Positions 33,960 through 46,754 of a stretch of 64,000 bases of DNA are shown piece by piece (the first letter of the stretch is position 1; every line of letters starts with the position of its first letter). The stretch covers positions 310,001 to 374,000 of the forward strand of contig JAFEMH010000529.1 of assembly GCA_022495995.1 (NCBI GenBank), written 5' to 3'. A model generated the notes under the pieces. That model had not been told where the DNA came from and did no database searches. It saw nothing but the letters and a program-made list of their open reading frames with translations. The position numbers were made by a program, and so were the translations under genes. This DNA is from Adenophora triphylla var. japonica. Lineage: Eukaryota > Streptophyta > Magnoliopsida > Asterales > Campanulaceae.

Positions 33960-35559
33960 ATGGAGCATTATAATAGAGAAGTAGCTTCCCGGGAGCATCA
34001 ATTTCACCAAGACTTTGTTGAAATTTTGCAATTTCACCAAAAGCACCATAGGCAAGTCATTGATAAGCGGTACAGCATGCCATGCATTTGGCCTTTGAAA
34101 GACTGGAGAGTTGATTGGGATTTTCTTCGAGCAGCTTCATGTTTCTGGGACTCGGAGAGACATGTGTTCACTTTGTCATACAAATATTTGACGCCAACCA
34201 TGGAGGATTTCAGAGCGTTGACAGGCCTGGTTCAAATGCCAAGGACTTGTATTGAAGTGTAAATGACGAAACTTATCCAGGGTTTATAATTGAGAATGCA
34301 AGTATATATTTGAAAGAGGTGATAGAAAGCTATGACTTGAATTTGGAGAATTGAGTTGTTTGTTTATTTTAAACTAAAATGAAAAGTGGATTTTTTTTTC
34401 CTATGAGGGAGAGAGTATTAGTTTTCACCTCTCATTTCTTGATATCTTTTGTGGCATTAGTGAGCACCAAATCTCCCCCACCCACACAAAGTTCACAAAA
34501 GTCTTAACCCTATTGTAGATGGTAAGAATGCTATTAAGTACCCCTTATTCTTGATGATGAGATTATAGACTTGACTCGGATGGCAAGGTTGCGTCTATCC
34601 AGTCCTGAGTTGTTCGATCTTTCTACATCTCTGGACATATTTATGCTGCTCACCCTGTCGGCTTATTATTTCTGTGGGTACATCGGAGTCTGCCCGGGTG
34701 CGTTGCTGGAGATTGTCAAGCAACTCAAGGGTGACCGGGGTGTGGACCTTCGTCAAATCCGATCTGGACAAGGGGAGACGGACATTGTACCGCTGCTGCT
34801 GGCCGAGACCTATCATGGCATTGATAGGCTGGCAGGAGGGTCTGGTTTCATGGGTGCAGGCAGCCCCACTTTATTATCCTTGTGGCTTTCTGAGAGGTTT
34901 TGCTTGATCGGGCCATTACCAGAGGCTCGAACAGTGATGCCTTGGGTAACCAGGCCATACAGGATGTTGAGATATGCGGCCGCTGATAGCTGGCAGATGA
35001 GATTGATGCGATATGGGACCGCTGATCTGAGCTTTTGGATTCCGGCGTGGGGGCTACAGACCATGAGAGATATTCAGGATGGGTCAGTGGTAGTCAGGCT
35101 GCCAGGGTTGCATGTATCTTCCTTTTTGGAGGGTTTCCTTCCCACACAGACACTCCTTCGACAGGCCAGAGGGTTTACATTCTTGACCACCGAGTATCTG
35201 ATTTGGTATGAGGAGCAACGGGGTCCTGTGCAGTTGACGATAGAGGCTCGCCGCCGAGAATACCTTGGAGCAGATTACCTGACCAGTCGATCTTTCAGAG
35301 ATACAGAGGCCCATGGGAGCCCAGATAATGTCACCGATGATGTTGCGGAGGACTATCGGAGGCAAGAGCTTCGGAGAGCTACTATGAGAGATGATCCCGA
35401 GGTGATAGCTCGTAGAGAGGCCTTGGGCAGGAGAGGATTGCCAGGGCAGCTTTGAGGGAGACTGGTCTGATCGATCCGCCGGCTCACACTATACCCGAGC
35501 TAGGACGAGCTCAAACTGACTTATTTGACATTCCTAGGCCAAGGACCTCCCGGGGACCG
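33960..35559 (+). pseudogene. E5 antisense ORF, plant-mobile-domain-like, split by E6
   Basis: Runs opposite to E5 gag-pol. The first exon (ATG 33960 to about 34250) has the pattern WDFLRAASCFWDSERHVFTL and PTMEDFRALTGL, which resembles the plant mobile domain (PMD) family. After a likely intron of about 320 bp (donor near 34249, acceptor at 34568-34569) a long frame runs to 35455, rich in LTLSAYYFCGYIG and ETYHGIDRLAGG-type segments. A frameshift near 35440 moves the rest into another frame up to the E6 insertion. The tail resumes after 48247. Antisense PMD-like ORFs are known in Tat/Ogre elements; function unknown. Confidence 0.68.
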
Positions 35560-37057
35560 TGTTGGTCCCAAAGGTGGCAACAAGGGTGAAAGTACAGCTA
35601 GAGGGGGGGTGAATAGCTGTTACAAATTTTTCGCCCTCTTTAAAAAAACTAAACCTTTTGCTTACAAAATCTCTTGTAGTTGATAATAGACTGCAAGTGA
35701 AGATGTAAAATGCACAGCGGAATTACAGAGTATAAAGCGGTTTGATAGAGGCGGTTTGTAAAGCGGTTTTACTATGCAGTTTTGGTAGGTGCAGTTTTAT
35801 AAACACGTGAGGTTTTTGACAAAGTTAACTCCAAACACTATTCCACAATAATGGATAACTAAAATAAGATCAAACAGAGACAGAGATAAATAATTAGTAA
35901 TCACAAGAAATATAAATGTAGAAATATAAGAACACGTGATTTGGAGTGGTTCAATCGATAAACGATCTACGTCCATTACCAAGATGGTTAGTCTTGGATT
36001 TTCAAGAGTGATTTTACTATTGAGTATGAGAGATTACAAGATACAAAGTTTGATACTCAAATCTAAAATCTATTCTATGAAGATCAAATCCTAAGACTAT
36101 AACCAGTGTATCTCAAATGATTAATCTATGTGATTAAACAAGTGAGGTGTGTGTATGAGAACAAGATCAAGGCTCTTTAAATCTGTGAGATGTAGAGCAC
36201 AATGATTCTTGAATGTGTTAAGGCTTGATTTCTGGGCTGGGAAATATTTCTTGAAGGTTGAAGATGAAGATTCAAAGGTTTGAACACTTTCTGGGTAGAG
36301 CTTCAGCTTCTATGAACACAACACTTTCAATTTTCTAAAGCAATCTTCAAATGGTGAAGATTAGGGGTATTTATACCCAAGCATCTCAAATATAGCCGTT
36401 GGACACAGCTTTTGTAAGTACAGTACTTGATACTTTCCCATTGGTCCATAACAACCACTTTTGTCCTTTGGCACAGCTGCTGCAGATAAAGCTGATCAGG
36501 CTCCAGCTGCAAGCAATGAGGTTAGGACACCTGTCACCTTTTCAAGATCCTTGCAGATCTTGTCTGAAAAGTAGTCACATGACAAATATGGTGGTTGACA
36601 TTTGATATTGCTGACGTGGATTCCAACGGTAAAAAGTGGTTCACTTCAAGTCTTCAATCATTGGATGCGGTTGGTGTAGAGCGGTTGATGATGTGCGGTT
36701 GAATACACCAGGAGGTTTGCAAAGAGCGGTTGGTGATGAATTGCATAGGTGCGGTTCACCAAGCGGTTTGCACTGAGGTAGTTCAAGGAGAAGATTCAAG
36801 AAGGAATTCAACATGCGGTTTGGATGTGCGGTTTTGAAGGGCGGTTTTGAAACTACTGAACTGCAACTCTCCAATCCAATGAGTCTTGTGCCAGTCTTCA
36901 AGCCTAAATTTAACCTATTCTATAAAATGGACTTAGATAAAAAATTGAAGTCTAAGCTTCATTACATAGGGTCCTAAAGTTCTTAAAATAGACAGGAGGT
37001 TATGGTATCAATCAAATCTAATAGAAAATAGGAGGGTTAAAACATGCATACCCAACA
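35560..37057 (-). repeat. E6 3' LTR, 1498 bp
   Basis: Tips TGTTGG and CCAACA. TATA box (tataaata on the - strand) at 36368-36375. Copies of GCGGTT are packed at 35737-35770 and 36666-36846. Confidence 0.93.
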
Positions 37058-37588
37058 ATCTCCCCCTATTTGATTGATGTCATTACCTACTATAACTAAA
37101 GCAAACATTGTACTTGGTAAAAACATGTCCATAGGAATTATCATGGTAATTCATGTCCCAAGTCAATGCAAACACTTAGCTTAAGCTATAGATTTCTATA
37201 CTATCTGAAAGATAAACATTTACAATAGAGAAAGTATAGAAATGCATTCGTTGCACTTGAAGAAATATGAGTTTAAGTGTAAAGTGCGGTTTAAACTGAA
37301 TGTTTAACCTTCATTTCAAAAATATGAGTTTAAGTTAGAAAAATATTTGAATGAGGTTATAAATCATATGCGGTTTCATTGTTCCACAAATAAGTAGTTT
37401 GATATAAACAATGTTTTGGAACCATGATGCAATTTCCATTAATTACTAAGATGATTACAAGTACAGGAATGAAGGAAAATTACAAGGTTACAAAAACAAA
37501 ATGTTGGACAAAGAAAATACATGGAGTGCGGTCCAACAAAACAAAAGAGGTTTAGCAAAAAGGAAAGATATTGCAGTGAAGAGTGGTC
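37058..37588 (-). other. E6 polypurine tract and 3' untranslated region
   Basis: On the - strand AAATAGGGGGAGAT abuts the LTR (complement of 37058-37071). The remaining bases hold no gene, only a few GCGGTT copies. Confidence 0.7.
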
Positions 37589-40500
37589 CTAGTGCTGACG
37601 TGGTTGGTGATGATGCTGATGCGGTTGCTGATGGCGCGGTTGATCACGACGCTGGTCCACTTCTTGATTTGGTACGTGCGGTCCAGAAGGTCTGAAGGCT
37701 GAGCTTTCACCTCTGATAGTTCTTCTAAGAGCTCTAAGGTCTTCAACTTGCCTTCCAAGGGTGGTCTCAACTACTCTAAGGGAGGTTACAGATTGAGCAG
37801 CAGTTGATCCAGCAGCATCAACAGATCTTGTGTTGGCAACAATAGTCTCCTTGATTTCAGTTGTGAAGGATTCAATGCAGGCCTTAAGGGAATTGTAGAA
37901 TGTGAAGATCTCATCCTGAATGGTCACAGTTTGAGTAGATAAAGAATCTCTCAAAGGTTCCAGATCAACAGTCACATTCAGGTTGGACTTCAATTCCTTT
38001 ATTGAGTTGTCAAGCTTAAGGTTGAATCCTGCCTTGAGGTTTTCAAACCTGAAAGAGATATCACCATCAAAAGTTGTCACTTGCTCCTTGATACTGTCTC
38101 CCACTATGTTGAGATCAACATTTATTCTTTCTTTGAAGGAGTCCAGTTCATTAAAGATTTTTAGCTGCAAGTCATCCAGAGCGGTTTGGGAAGGACCAGC
38201 TGAGGTTGAGGCTTATTGCAGTTGGGTTTCTTGAAGGGTTTTCATGAAAGATATTAGTGAAGAGTTGGTGGAAGAGACAAACTCATTAGAAAGGTTGGTA
38301 AGCATATCTTGAAGTTGTGTCTTTGAAACAGCATCACCCATGGCTCTAAGCACTCCTCTGGCTAAGTCTTCTTTGAAGCCTTGAAAACATTCTGTAGCTG
38401 CGGTTTTGACAGCTTCAGCGGTCTGGGTTGTTGAGGCAGTTTGGAATGTTGAAACTCTCTCCCCCTTAATGGCATCAATCAATTGGGCTTTCATGATTGC
38501 CAGTTCAGTGGTTTGAGAGTCCACCTTGGAAAGAAGGGTGCGGTTGGAGGCTTCTAGGGATGAATTGGAGGCAGCCAGGGCAAGGTTGGATTCAGTCAGC
38601 TTCAGCATATGCCCTTGGTTTACAACCAACTGTGATTGAATCAGTTGGAGGGTGGATAGAATTTGGAGGTAGTCAGAAGGGGTGGTTGAAATGGATGGAA
38701 TTTGGGTAACTGAGGGAGGCGGTTGAGATTGAGTTGGAGGTGCGGTCTGAGGTAAAGGATTTAGAAGTGTTTGGAAAAGGCGGCTGGCAAGGACTGTATA
38801 AGGTGAAGTAGTTGAGGGAGGTATAGGAAGTGTTTGGTGTAAAGTAGTAGGTGCGGTTGAGATTGGTGCAGTTGGAGGAGGTGGAATGTTAGAAGTAGGG
38901 ATTCCAGAATTAATAGGGTTGGAATTAGAGGAGGAGCTAGTGGTGTGAACATCAACAGAAGGAGATTTCTGTTGATGAGGGGAATTCTCAGGGATAGGAG
39001 AATTTGGAGGAGGTGGAGTATGAACGCGGTCACGAGAAGGGGTTGGATCGCGATTTAAGTTTGAAATGGAGATGGCAGGGGTGTGATGAGAGTAAGGAGG
39101 TGACTGGGCACGGTTGGAATGAGGAGGGGACTTGGAGCGGTTTGAATTTTGAGGTGAGGGAATTGGGGTACTGTTTTGGTCAGAATTGGAATGGGATTTG
39201 GAAGGCGAATGGGATAGGGAATGTGAAGGGGAAGGTGAAGGTGAAGGAGATGGAGAGGGAGTAGGTTGTCTGGCTACACGGTGTAGGAAACGTTTGGGTC
39301 CTTTAGTTGGGGTCTTCTTCTGGGTAAGTGTTTGACCCTTTTTGGCTTCTCCCCCTGAGCGGTTGCATCTCTGAGGGGTTGAGATGGAGAAGGCGGTCTA
39401 GGTGATAGGGATTTGGCTGGTGAGGAATGATGAGAGTGGACAGGGGATTGAGAAGGTGTTAGAATAGGATTTTGGGTTGGAGGCGGTTGAGTAGATGGCT
39501 GCGGTTGAGGTTGAGGGGGCGGTTGTGTTTCAGCTTCCTTGGATTTTCCACAAGCTGCCTTTTTCTCAGCTGCCTCTCTCTCAATCCTTGCTATCTCAGC
39601 CTTATAGAAAGCGGTCAGGTCCTCATCAGAGAGCTTAGCTAGATCAACCTGAGTTTTCTTGGCTTTCTTAGCCCTGGCCACCAATGGAGGAATGGTATTA
39701 TCTTCTTATTCTTCTTCAACCTCATCAATAAGGGACATCTTCTCTTTCTCTTTCCCTTCCTTGCTAGGGCCTGCACCAGTTGCACCACGCGGTTGGGTAG
39801 GTGCGGTTCTGGTTGGCTTGGGGAGCGGTTCAGCAGGAGCCTTCCTCTTCCTTGAAGCTTTCTTCATAGCTTTCCCAAGTCCCTTTGATGCGGTTGCAGG
39901 AGTCATCTCTACATAATGCTCATTGGGATGTAAGGTATCAGCATCATACAGCGCCTTGTAATCATCATTTCCAAAGGAAAATATGAAGGAATGACAAGCC
40001 TTGAGGCCAAAGGATTCTTTAACTCCCCAGTGAATAGATAACTCTGGAGTAGAGATCCTTAAATCCTCCAAATGTGGATAGTTGGCAAAGATAGCGGTCA
40101 GCAACCTGCCAAAAGGTCTCCATCTGATAGATTCATCCTTTTTCTTCAACTGGTATGCATCAATGCTGCTGGCCAGTTCTCTCATCAATATCTTAGGTCA
40201 GTGGAGCTTCATTCCATTATAGATTGCACAATAATACTGCCACTGCTGTGAGGTGAAGTTGTTGTGGTTTCCAGTCTTTCCACATACAAATTTCCCAACT
40301 AGGTAGCATAGATGGCTCATCAGTTCTCCAAACTCTCTTCTTGGCTTCTTCTTGTAGTACCCAGCTAAAGAATCAAGGGTTTCAGTGAGAGTTGAGCAGG
40401 TAGCATCCTGGACCTCCTGGGAAACTTCAACTGGAGCACCAGATACATGGAAATCATAAGTACTTCTGATGTCCAGGTAATCAATCTCAACCTTGAATCC

Positions 40501-41758
40501 TTCAACAACTCCCACCAAACTGGGGATCTTCTTCCCATCAGAAAGCACTCTCTCTCCACGCACTGCGGTTGAGTAGAATTGATATATGAAGAGAGGGATG
40601 GTGAAGGTCTGCTTCTTGTTGAATAGAGGCAGGATTCCAGAAGCTTCCATTTTCCTGATCATCTCCCTTCCAAGAGCATCAGACTTCAGCTCTGGCTCAT
40701 TAATTTCCCATCCTGGTAAAAAGTTTTTGGTATTCTACAAAGAAAATACTCAAGTTAGAACAATTTAATAAAATCACAGTTTACAAGCGGTTTGGTGCAC
40801 ACATGCGGTTGGCAATAGTGCGGTTTTGGAAATGATAATTTCCAAACCTCAAGGAAACTATGAATACAGGTAGGAAAACAAATAAGAAAAATACATAAGC
40901 ATATTTTACTTAGTACGTGGCATTGTAATCCATAGTTATCCCACATTGCAAGCGGTGCTTAGAGAGGAAGTTCTTGGTTTCCAGCCTGTATACTTAGTAA
41001 TACTTAAGTATTTTTCTAGCATGTTGTTTCAAAAGATATATATATAGATGCGGTTTTGAAAACATGGCATGCGGTTCTTACAGAGCGGTTGAATGACCAT
41101 AAAACACATGCGGTTTGAAACACAAGGATAGGCAGTTTTAAGTGCTGTTTCAAAGTAGCATGCGGTTTACAATGAAGCGGTTTAAACATGTAAATCAAAA
41201 TCCAAAATTTCCAAAAATTTTCTAAGTTAGGAAAAACAAGATTGAAAGTTAGGTCAAACCAAAGCATAGGAAAATTTTGAGAAAGATGATGAACAGTCAT
41301 ATGAATGCATGAAGAACACGAAGAACACCAAGAACAGAGATTCAATGAAAGTTAACCAAAATGAACAAATAATATGTCAAAATGATCACATTGAGCTGAA
41401 GATCAATAATATAACAATAAAAATTACAACTTTACTCAGAATCACCTAGAAAAGGCAAAAACACAGAAATGGGTTTCGAAACTTAAAAAGTTTAAAGTTC
41501 AAAATTAGTACCCAAATCAAGTGTTGATCATGAAATAAAGTTTATAATCAAACATATAAGCATAATCCGAGCATAACCTAACAATTTTCATCAAAAATAA
41601 TCAAGAAATGAAGCATTAATGAGCAAAAATCATTTAGGTATGTTTGAAGCTTTTCAAGTTCAACAATGACAGAAATTTCAAGTATGATTTGCAGATATTA
41701 AGAAGATTAGGGTTTAAGAAATCATACCATGTCGAAGATTGGTTGTTTGGGAGCCATT
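37589..41758 (-). pseudogene. E6 extra ORF, probably spliced, Pro/Ser-rich with coiled coil
   Basis: On the - strand an ATG at 41758 starts a short exon (41758-41729). An intron of about 994 bp with GT-AG ends (41728-40735) follows, and then a long exon from 40734. The long exon has a conserved-looking N-terminal region (GREMIRKMEASGILPLFN onward), a basic stretch, then a Pro/Ser-rich and GCGGTT-rich part (about 39290-38700), and a C-terminal coiled-coil-like part ending near 37589. Stops at 40198-40200 and 39706-39708 and a frameshift near 39290 break it. Position matches the SIRE extra ORF, but I see no clear homology to the E1 protein and no signal peptide or membrane segment. Confidence 0.62.
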
Positions 41759-42343
41759 GACTTGAAGAGATTTAAAGCTTATAAACACAGTTTTGAAGAG
41801 AGAGAAGAAAGGTTTGGTGAAGAAACTGACACTTGAAGGTATGATTGCAGAGAGATCAGTTTGAAAAGGTTGAAAAGTTAGAGAATGATTTCTATTTATA
41901 GGAAAGGGTTTAGGGTTTGGCAGTTGAAAGGACTGTTTCACTTACCAACGCAGTGAATCATTGCAAACTTGCACCCTTTCGGCTTCAACACATCAACCAA
42001 TGACGGCTGACATGAGGGCCATTAAATGCTAATGTTCCTTTTGCATTAAATGCATTCAAATTTTAAAATTTCATGGGAAAACATTTGCAAATAAACCCTT
42101 AAAGAAAAATAAGGACTGAAAAATAAATAAAAGGAATTTGAACAATTTTTTTTTTAACAAGCAAAAATTAGAAAATACTCCAAGTTGAAATGCGGTTGAG
42201 GTCCAAGCGGTCGAGCTACAGCACGCGGTTGGAATGAAACGGTTGGCTTGCAGGGCGGTTGGACTACTTGAGGTTTGATGCACGCGGTTTCAACAATGGA
42301 TTTGAAACTATACAGCACAAGTTAGCAAATAAAAAGAATGGAT
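41759..42343 (-). other. E6 spacer between pol and extra ORF
   Basis: No gene. AT-rich, with GCGGTT copies concentrated at 42192-42290. It would hold the promoter or splice signals for the extra ORF if any exist; none is recognised. Confidence 0.5.
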
Positions 42344-43750
42344 TCATTTAAGTTCAAGCATACCCATTTCTCCTCTGAGGAAGGAAAACCTCTTGGAGTC
42401 TAGAGCCTTGGTGAGGATATCAGCAATCTGGTTGTCTGTCCCCACATACTCTAAATGGATATTCCTCTTCTCCACATGGTCTTTGAGGAAATGATACTTG
42501 ATATCAATATGCTTGGTCTTGGAATGCATGACAGGGTTGTTGGAGACTGAAATTGTTGAAGTGTTGTCGCACATGATAGGGCAATTTCCTTCTTCAATTC
42601 CATAATCCACCAATTGCTGCTTCATCCAGAGGATTTGACAGCAACAACTACCAGCAGCAATGTACTCAGCCTATGCGGTTGACACTGAAACTGATGCTTG
42701 CTTCTTGCTGGCCCAAGCAACTAGTCTATTCCTGAGGAAATGACAAGTACCACTAGTGCTTTTCCTGTCAATAGTACAAGCTGCATAATCTGCATCTGAA
42801 TAACCTACAAGATCGAAGTTTGAATCTTTGGAATACCAAAGTCCAAGGTTAGTGGTTCCAGATAAATAGCGGATTATACGCTTGACTGCAATAAGATGTG
42901 CTTCTCTAGGATTTGCTTGATAGCGTGCACATACACAGACACTAAACATGATATCGGGCCTACTAGCAGTTAAATAAAGTAATGAGCCGATCATACCTCG
43001 ATATAAAGTTTGATCAACTTTCTTACCTTTGAGATCTTTATCTAGCTTATTGCCGTTGACCATTGGGGTATCATATGCTTTAGCATTTTCTAATCCAAAC
43101 TTCTTTATTAGCTCCTTGGTGTATTTGGCTTGGCTGAGGAAAATACCTTCTTCGCATTGCTTGATTTGAAGCCCGAGGAAGAAAGTTAATTCTCCCATCA
43201 TGCTCATCTCAAACTTGCTTTTCATTAGCTTCTCGAAACGCTTACAAAGTAACTCGTTAGTAGAACCAAAAATGATATCATCATCATATATTTGAACAAG
43301 TAAAGTATGATCATTGTATTTGGCAATAAAAAGAGTTGTATCGATTTTTCCGCGTTTAAATCCTTTTTCTAGTAAAAATTTAGAAAGAGTCTCATACCAT
43401 TCCCTTGGAGCTTGCTTAAGTCCATACAAAGCTTTCTGGAGTTTGTAGACATGATTGGGAAATTTGGAGTCTTCAAATCCAGGCGGTTGTGCAACATACA
43501 CGGTCTCTTGCAGTTCGCCGTTGAGGAAAGCACTCTTCACGTCCATTTGATATAACTTGAAATGCTTGAAAGAGGCATAGGCTAAGAAGATTCTTATAGC
43601 TTCCAATCTTGCAACTGGGGCAAAAGTTTCATCATAATCAATTCCTTCTTCTTGCCTATATCCTTGTGCAACCAACCTTGCTTTATTCCTAGTGATGCTT
43701 CCATTATCATCCATCTTATTCCTAAATACCCACTTAGTTCCTATCACTCC
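42344..43750 (-). pseudogene. pol: E6 reverse transcriptase and RNase H
   Basis: RT begins near 43747 with [14 protein letters not shown] and has [52 protein letters not shown] and a YDDD in place of YVDD near 43285 ([11 protein letters not shown]), so one catalytic-motif residue is changed. RNase H runs to 42344, ending NQIADILTKAL. A stop near 42672 separates the two parts. Only about one GCGGTT copy falls in this well-conserved stretch. Confidence 0.9.
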
Positions 43751-44340
43751 TTAATCCTGAGGTCTAGGTACCAAAGTCCAGACCTTGCATCTTTCAAACT
43801 GGTTGAGTTCTTCTTGCATAGCAACGATCCAACTGGAATCTTAGAGTGCTTCATCAATCTTCTTGGGTTCAATTTGAGATATCAAGGAAGTATGCTCGTC
43901 ATAGTTCGATCTCCTAGTTTGAACACCGGAAAACAGATCACCAATCACATTAGAGAGAGGGTGACTGCTGACTTCACGAACCTCCGGGGGTAAGTCTGGT
44001 TGGACAGAGGTTTGCTGAAGATCTTCAATTGGAACGTCGTTAGATCCTTCAGCGAAGTCATGGAATGTAAGTTGATGAAGAGGTTCTATAAGCTGGATAG
44101 GGGAATTCTCAACTTCTCCTTCCCTAGGAGTTGCATCTGGAGTAGGAACTTCAGGTGCGGTTTCAAATCTGTAGTTTGAGGGAATTTCAGTTGAGGGTGC
44201 TGGACCACTTGCTTCAATGACATCTTCAAGTAATGATCTATCTCCAGTCATATGTCTTGAGCAGCCACTGTCAAGATACCATTCATTTTCCTTGGAGTGA
44301 CCAGCCATGAAGCAGAGGACCTGAAATATAAACATTAAGA
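43751..44340 (-). pseudogene. pol: E6 protease start fused to post-integrase linker (integrase deleted)
   Basis: On the - strand, the protease motif ENEWYLDSGCSRHMTGDRS (near 44290-44230) is followed within about ten codons by a Pro-rich linker that normally comes after integrase (ASGPAPSTEIPS onward). The rest of protease, the pre-integrase zinc region and the whole integrase are absent. The joined frame is open from 44335 to 43841, so the deletion kept the frame. Confidence 0.83.
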
Positions 44341-44373
44341 ACGAGGTCCCCCTTTATTCCTTGGGTCCTGAAG

Positions 44374-46682
44374 TTAGCAACCCTTCACGACCCACACCTG
44401 TTTGACAGAAGGAGGTTTACTCTTCCTGGTATTGGATGTGAACCACAAAAGGCATTCTGCAGCCTTGTGACCTAAACCATCACACACAGAACATTTATAA
44501 AAGCTATAAGCATAATGAGGTTTTACTAACTCCTTACTCTTCTTAGGAGTTGCATGCGGTTTGGGAGGCGCAGTTTCAGGCTTGACAAAAGGAACTGGCT
44601 TCAGTTTGACCACGTATTTTCTAGGAACGCTATTCCTACTTTTGAAGGTAGGAGGAGCGGTCGAAGAAGAGGCACGGTCAGACTTGCGGTTGCCTGCATC
44701 TCTAGTTCCACCAGAAGCGGTTTTAGGGATGCGGCCAACTCCATATGCCATTTCCTCTGAAGCTACACTCTCAGAATCCTTTGGCTTCATCTGAGAGTTC
44801 TTCCCATATTGCTTCCCTTTTGGGTAGACATAATTAATTTGTTGTCCTTTACCCTTGCCTTTAGCATGCTTCCCCTTAGGAATTTCTTTAGTTAGTTTCA
44901 AAATTTCCTCATCCTTTTCATTGCAGGATGCACACTTCTCTTCTTCAGCAGATCCAAATCCTATACCCTCAGTAACTCCACTGGGTAATTGGGTATCTAT
45001 GATTTGTTGTGCATAAGATTTTGACTTGAGCCACCCATCAATAATTTTTTAACGATCGTTGAGTTGGGTGACCAGGTCATCATTCCGGAGTTGAAGTGCA
45101 GCAACCTTAGTTTCAAGGATGCGGTTTTGATCAGCAAGAGGAGTCATCTTTTTGATTTGGTCCTTAAGATTTGAAATTTCAGACCTCATCACTATTTTCT
45201 CCGTCTTGTACAGATTAAGTTCATCATGAGCTAAGCTTAAGGCTTTCTTAAGATTATAGAATTGATGGATCACTATTTCAGCTTCCTTAAACATCTTTTC
45301 GTGTTCCGAGGGAGAAACTTCTTCCACCACCTTTTTCAAAACTTTCTTATTTGGAATTGCTTTTGAAGGTGGAGCATTTTTAGAAGAGAAAATAGGACGA
45401 GAATACGAACAATTTCCTATCTTAACGCTAGGAGTAAGTTTGACATTATCATCCAAATTAAAATTTGGAAGTTTTGCAGAAACCTCTTTTTCCTCCATAT
45501 CTTGCAACTCAAATGACTCAGAATCTGACTCATCGGAAGCATCTGCAACTAAGCAGAGATTAACCTCTTCGGTTTCTTCGTCACTTCCATCATCAGAATC
45601 TGTTTCAATCCAAGTTACTAATTCCTTGAAATTCTCTTCCTCCTCAGCAACTATTCCCTTGCGTCGAGAAAATTTCGCAGTAGAGGTTTTCTTTTTCAAG
45701 TATTCGTATTTGGGCTGTGGACACTCAGATGCAAAGTGACCAGGTTTTCTACAATTGTAGCAAACTAGATCACTCTTTTTCTTTGTATCTCCATCCTTAG
45801 AAAATGTTGCAGGAGGTTTGTCTTTTGAAAAAGTTTTTGTAAAAGGTTTTTAGGATTTTCTAAACTTTTGAAATCTTTTTACAAACATGGCAAAATCATC
45901 ATCATCCATCTCGATGAGTGATGAGGTTGATATGGAAGGATATGCAGTTTTATTGGATGTAGATGGTTTCTCTTCTTGTTCCACTACAGACATAGAAAGT
46001 GATTTGGTTTTTCCTTCAATCTCTTCAATATGATTTAATTTAAGTTCATAGACTCTAAGGTTTGCATACAAGTTACTTAACGACCAAGTATTTAAAACTT
46101 TTGAGTCTTCTAGAGAGGTAGCCTTATTTACCCATCTAGAACCTAAAGCAGCGAGGAAAGTCATATTGATTTCCTTATCGGTTAAAGTTTTGCCAAGAGA
46201 TCTACAAGCATTAACTACCTCAACATAGCGATCGTAGATTTGACGCAAGGTTTCGTTGGGTTTTCTGTTGAACTTATTGTAGGATCTTTCACTTTCCTTG
46301 CATTCGTCATCACCTTCGAGGTAGCTCTCTATGGCATCCCACATCTGCTTTGCGGTTTTGAGATACATCACTTTCTGAAGAGTTGAAACAGGGAGGGTTC
46401 CAGAAATGATGTGCCTAGCCTTGCTGTCCAAGGCAACTAATCTCTCTCTTCATCCGACCACTCTTCTTTTGGCTTTTTGACCTCTGGAGTTTCAGCATTG
46501 GTGGTTGTATCAGTGTTGGCCTTCATTGGAATCCATGGCCCATTGACTACGCACTCCACCAGCATCTCATCTATAGTTTCCAAATGAATAAGCATTCGGC
46601 ACTTCCAGATGTCAAAGTGGTCTTCGTCCAAGATTGGAATGTGTGAATAGTTAACAGTTGTCATTGATTTTGAGTTTGCCAT
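44374..46682 (-). pseudogene. gag: E6 gag, broken
   Basis: ATG at 46682 gives MANSKSM and a copia gag start (FDIWKCRMLIHLE). A two-base insertion near 46430 shifts the frame. The body continues to 45850 (NETLRQIYDRYVEVVNACRS) with a zinc knuckle CYNCRKPGHFASEC near 45765-45725. Next comes a long coiled coil (45699-45049), then a second knuckle-like CSVCDGLGHKAAEC near 44485-44440. This two-knuckle, coiled-coil layout matches E1 gag. Stops near 45850 and 45049 are further lesions. Confidence 0.87.
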
Positions 46683-46740
46683 ATTGAATCGGCACACAAG
46701 CTGTTAAGCTTGAAAAGCTTGATGGTTTTAAAATGTGTTA

Positions 46741-46752
46741 GCTACGATACCA
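46741..46752 (-). other. E6 primer binding site
   Basis: TGGTATCGTAGC on the - strand, two bases after the 5' LTR, one or two changes from the tRNA-iMet complement TGGTATCAGAGC. Confidence 0.82.
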
Positions 46753-46754
46753 CT

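Noticed and set aside
39004..39264. Open + strand frame within the E6 Pro/Ser-rich region
   Set aside because: It is the complement of the low-complexity segment of the extra ORF and has no independent support.
37589..41758. E6 extra ORF as an envelope gene
   Set aside because: Pro/Ser-rich and coiled-coil composition, with no hydrophobic segments.
46741..46752. Primer-site sequences as tRNA gene fragments
   Set aside because: They match only the 3' end complement of tRNA beside LTR ends. No cloverleaf is present; I see no tRNA or rRNA gene in the window.
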